DNA of 64,000 bases, from assembly GCA_905208635.1 (NCBI GenBank), contig CAJLPX010000007.1, positions 1-64,000 on the forward strand, given 5' to 3'. Source of the DNA: an uncultured Collinsella sp. GTDB lineage: Bacteria > Actinomycetota > Coriobacteriia > Coriobacteriales > Coriobacteriaceae. The position numbers and the translations under genes were made by a program. Shown here in pieces: positions 61,282 through 64,000 of this stretch; the first letter of the stretch is position 1; each line of letters begins with the position of its first letter. Below the pieces are notes generated by a model. That model saw only the letters and a program-made list of their open reading frames with translations, did not search any database and was not told where the DNA came from.

Positions 61282-62412
61282 CTAGCAATCGATGACGTGA
61301 AGGTCATGCGGCGTCTTGGTGAAGGGCTCGTAGCCGTTCTCGGTGACCACGCCGTAGTCCTCCAGGCGCACGCCGCCCACACCGGGCAGGTACACGCCGG
61401 GCTCCATGGTGATAACCGAGCCGACCTCGATGATGTTCTTGCTGCGGTTGAAGTTAGGCAGCTCGTGGATGTCAATGCCCACGCCATGGCCCAGACCATG
61501 GTTGTAGTAATCGCCATAGCCGGCATCGCCAATGATCTTCTTGGAAAGCTTGAAAATGTCGTTGCCCTCGACGCCCGGATGAATGGCGGCAACGCACTCC
61601 TCGTGCGTACGGCGCACGAGCGCGTACAGGTCGAGCTGCTCCTGGGTAGGCTCGCCCATCACGACGGTGCGCGTCATGTCAGAACGATAATCGCAGTAGC
61701 CCGCGCCGTAATCCATGAGGACGAAGTCGCCCTTCTCGATCACGCGGTCGCTCGGAACGGCATGCGGGTTGGCGGTATTGGGGCCGCTCGCCACGATGGA
61801 GCCAAAGGCCAGGCTGTCGGCACCGTTGGCGAACATAAAGTTCTCGAGCTCGTTGCGAACCTGCTTCTCGGTCATACCGGGCTTAATATAGCCGAGCATG
61901 TGCTGGAAGGCGGCGTCGGTGATCGACTGCGCGTGGCGCATGAGCTCGATCTCCTCGGCGTCCTTGATGGCGCGCATCTTACGGATGTCGTCATGCATCA
62001 GCGGCAGCATGCAGGCAACGGAGCGGTCCTCCAGGCCACGCTGAATACCCTGGTAGAAATTGATCTGCATGTCGTCCTCGACAGCGCAGACGCGGCACTT
62101 GTTGGCCGCGATCTTGCCGGCGACCCAACCGGGGATGGTGCCCTCGTCCATGTCGTAGACCCAGGGGCTGCCGGCGGGCGTGTTCTCCTCAAAGCTGTTG
62201 AGATAGCGCGAGTCGGTATGGAACAGGCACTGGTCGGCCGTAATAAACGCAGCATGCGGGAACTCGAAGGTGTAATCGAAGACGCCCTTGACGCCCGTAA
62301 GCCAACGAAGGTTGGCCTCGTCGCGCACCACGATAGCGTCGTAGCCACGCTCAACCATCAGGGCACGGACACGCTCGATACGACCGGCAGGACCGGCAGC
62401 AAACTCTGACAT
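61282..62412 (-). CDS. pepQ: Xaa-Pro aminopeptidase / dipeptidase (M24)
   Basis: A 376-residue M24 metallopeptidase. The C-terminal pita-bread domain shows the metal ligands: MDYGAGYCDYRSDMTRT (two Asp), GLGHGVGIDIHE (His), TMEPGVY (Glu) and GVRLEDYG (Glu). The N-terminal creatinase-like domain has RDEANLRWLTG. It cleaves next to proline in small peptides. Placement just before efp is common. The gap to aroB is 132 bp. Confidence 0.93.
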   Translation of the reverse strand: MSEFAAGPAGRIERVRALMVERGYDAIVVRDEANLRWLTGVKGVFDYTFEFPHAAFITADQCLFHTDSRYLNSFEENTPAGSPWVYDMDEGTIPGWVAGKIAANKCRVCAVEDDMQINFYQGIQRGLEDRSVACMLPLMHDDIRKMRAIKDAEEIELMRHAQSITDAAFQHMLGYIKPGMTEKQVRNELENFMFANGADSLAFGSIVASGPNTANPHAVPSDRVIEKGDFVLMDYGAGYCDYRSDMTRTVVMGEPTQEQLDLYALVRRTHEECVAAIHPGVEGNDIFKLSKKIIGDAGYGDYYNHGLGHGVGIDIHELPNFNRSKNIIEVGSVITMEPGVYLPGVGGVRLEDYGVVTENGYEPFTKTPHDLHVIDC

Positions 62413-62544
62413 GCAGATTCCTTTCTTGTTGTCTCTATAAAGACGGAACGGGTCTCAACCGAACGACGGAATCGCGCGCGATTCGCAACCGATTGGAAAC
62501 CCGCCCCTCAACATGATACGAAAGACGATGTATGTCAATAAATC

Positions 62545-63654
62545 CTAGAGAAGTTCTTTGCGAGAAGCCAAGTAGGCGTGAGCATGGCGGTCGAGGACCT
62601 CGTCCTCAACGCTCGTTAGACGAATGGCGCCGAGTGCCGCGGGCAGCGGCAACATACTACGGTTCGAGCGGTCAAACTGCTGCCTGCGGAACTCCTCGAT
62701 ATATGAGGCAGGCTCCAGATCGAAGGCAAGCTCCTCGATACCAAAGTCCTCCAGGCAGTCATCGACCTCAAAGACGTAATCGATATCAAAGTCGCAGGCA
62801 TCATGTGCTAAGCGCGCCTCAAAGCGCATGCCCTCAGACAGCAGCTGGTAGGCAGGAACCTGCGCCGCGGCTTTACCCAGGCAGGCGCGCAGGGTACGCT
62901 CCCCCATCTTGCCAAAATCGAGCGCATGGCGGGCGCTCGGGTTCGTGGCCATCAGTACGTCCTTACGGGCAGTCTGAGACCACTGAACGGCATTGACGAG
63001 CGCGACCTCCTCGCCCGCGAGAATCTCGGGGACGGTCTCAGTAAACTGATTCCAGCGGGACTTGCTGCTCGAAAGCATGGTGCCAACAAGTACCGCATAG
63101 CCGAGCTTGAGGTCCTCGGGGTCCGCCTCGCGAACAAGGTCGAGGTCGCACACGACCAAGCCCGGCTCGGGACGGAACGCGATAGCGGGAAGCGCATTCG
63201 TCGACGAGGCGACAAGCGGCTTCATGGTCGTCGCAACCGTGAGCATGGCGTCGAACGTCGTCGGCAGCAAGGCGCACTCGGTGCGACCGCACCACTGATT
63301 GGCACACCAACAAACGACCGAGCAGGTCGCCGTGTCACCGACAGCGACAACGAGATCGTCACAGGTAATGCCGTTAGCCGACAGGGCGCCAAAGACGGTA
63401 TCGGCATCGGCCAGCGTAGCACCGGCAGGAGAAACCTCGAGGACGAGCAGCGACACGGCAAAACCGGCGTCGACCAGCGCATGCTCGACGACCTCGCCAA
63501 AACGCTCGGATGTAGCGTCGTTCCAAACCACCATCGCGCGCTTAGGCTTGCCCACGGCCGAGGCAAACATGCGCGACAGCTCCTCGAACGCGCCCAATCC
63601 AACGCGGACATCGACACTGCGGTTTTGGAAATTGATAAGTTGACGGCGAATCAT
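62545..63654 (-). CDS. aroB: AroB-like protein lacking usual catalytic residues
   Basis: A 369-residue protein related to 3-dehydroquinate synthase by overall order and by short matches: RRQLINFQNRSVDVRVG start, LLPTTFDAML (for VPTTLLAQ), CDLDLV. However GGGxxGD is reduced to VAVGDTATC, the LAEVIKYG region reads LGYAVLVGTML, and the metal-binding GHTFGHAIE region reads DFGKMGERTLRA. The zinc ligands (Glu, two His) thus seem absent, so normal DHQ synthase activity is doubtful. It is coupled to aroK (ATGA overlap), which argues for a shikimate-pathway or regulatory role. ATG 63654 is chosen on that overlap. Confidence 0.7.
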   Translation of the reverse strand: MIRRQLINFQNRSVDVRVGLGAFEELSRMFASAVGKPKRAMVVWNDATSERFGEVVEHALVDAGFAVSLLVLEVSPAGATLADADTVFGALSANGITCDDLVVAVGDTATCSVVCWCANQWCGRTECALLPTTFDAMLTVATTMKPLVASSTNALPAIAFRPEPGLVVCDLDLVREADPEDLKLGYAVLVGTMLSSSKSRWNQFTETVPEILAGEEVALVNAVQWSQTARKDVLMATNPSARHALDFGKMGERTLRACLGKAAAQVPAYQLLSEGMRFEARLAHDACDFDIDYVFEVDDCLEDFGIEELAFDLEPASYIEEFRRQQFDRSNRSMLPLPAALGAIRLTSVEDEVLDRHAHAYLASRKELL

Positions 63655-64000
63655 AGCAGTCCACGCTCCAAAAGCATCTCGGCACAAAGGTAGGAAACGT
63701 CCTCGAAGGACTTGTTGCGAATATCAAGGGTAATATCGGCGGCCTGGCGATACAGCGGACGGCGATGCTCAAACAGGCGCGCAGCGTGCTCGGGCGAGCG
63801 GAAATCGGGCCGGGTATCGGAGCGGCGAATCTGGCGCAACGAGTCCTCAAAGTCGCCTTCGAGGTACACGCATATACCCATCTCATGCATCAGCTCAATG
63901 TTCACCGGCGTCTCGACGATGCCACCCCCGCACGACACCAGCAGGCTGCGCTCGCTTTGAAGCGAACGGAGTGCCGAGGTCTCAAGCTCGCGAAAACGAT
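63651..64000 (-). CDS. aroK: Shikimate kinase (5' partial at window edge)
   Basis: The last ~115 residues of a shikimate kinase. FRELETSALRSLQ runs in from the edge, followed by LVSCGGGIVETPVN, equivalent to the ATGGGAV...N motif of the shikimate-binding region, then VYLEGDFED and RPLYRQAADI (lid and adenine-binding Arg regions). The P-loop half lies beyond the window. It phosphorylates shikimate. It overlaps aroB by 4 nt. Confidence 0.88.
   Translation of the reverse strand, partial: RFRELETSALRSLQSERSLLVSCGGGIVETPVNIELMHEMGICVYLEGDFEDSLRQIRRSDTRPDFRSPEHAARLFEHRRPLYRQAADITLDIRNKSFEDVSYLCAEMLLERGLL

Noticed and set aside
61063..62409. 448-codon plus-strand frame opposite pepQ
   Set aside because: Antisense shadow of a well-supported M24 peptidase gene.

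Overview
The window is GC-rich, densely coded chromosomal DNA of a Gram-positive anaerobe. Gene content and style point to the Coriobacteriia, most likely a Collinsella or close relative: a single-chain iron-sulfur serine dehydratase, a GH13-GH77 fusion beside glycogen synthase, a fused fructose PTS, Asp23 next to NusB, and many long palindromic intergenic repeats. This assignment is inference, because no 16S rRNA gene or marker search was available.

Layout. 1-5 kb: end of glycogen synthase with a histone-H1-like tail, a GH13-GH77 glucan enzyme and a zinc-ribbon protein. 5-12.4 kb (minus strand): gltX, then priA-def-fmt-rsmB. 12.6-21.2 kb (plus strand): metK, L-serine dehydratase, an L,D-transpeptidase, and a MacA/MacB-type export system. 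21.3-44.0 kb: a cobalamin island. 44.0-48 kb: a TetR regulator, a flippase-like membrane protein, two identical tRNA-Glu genes and the CCA-adding enzyme. 48-56 kb: a fructose PTS region (two fruK, ptsI, ptsH, fused EIIBCA, RpiR-type regulator). 56-64 kb (minus strand): aroK-aroB, pepQ, then efp-asp23-nusB-xseB-tlyA-nadK-recN.

The cobalamin island is visibly richer in GC than its flanks. A decayed IS21-type transposase fragment lies at its left edge and a decayed IS3-type fragment at its right edge, so it was probably acquired horizontally. Seventeen minus-strand genes, nearly all overlapping or abutting, encode the anaerobic corrin-ring and nucleotide-loop steps: CbiF, D, L, G, H, ET, A, CobT, U, S, a CobU/CobC fusion, CbiB, CobD, CobQ, CobO, CbiC and CbiJ. 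Diverging from them, a strong promoter and a cobalamin riboswitch control an exported cobaltochelatase (CbiK with Tat signal and lipobox), two lipoproteins and a FecCD/FecE-type ABC transporter.

A second theme is intergenic palindromes. Three copies share a GTTGCGGTGA-type arm. Two others share a 67-69 nt core whose inner stem covaries between copies while each copy has its own unrelated but perfectly self-complementary outer arms. Two further elements have 27-29 bp perfect arms and unrelated loops. No transposase accompanies any of them. Unusual proteins are the histone-like tail on GlgA, a putative clamp-binding motif at the start of PriA, and an AroB homologue that has lost the usual metal ligands.
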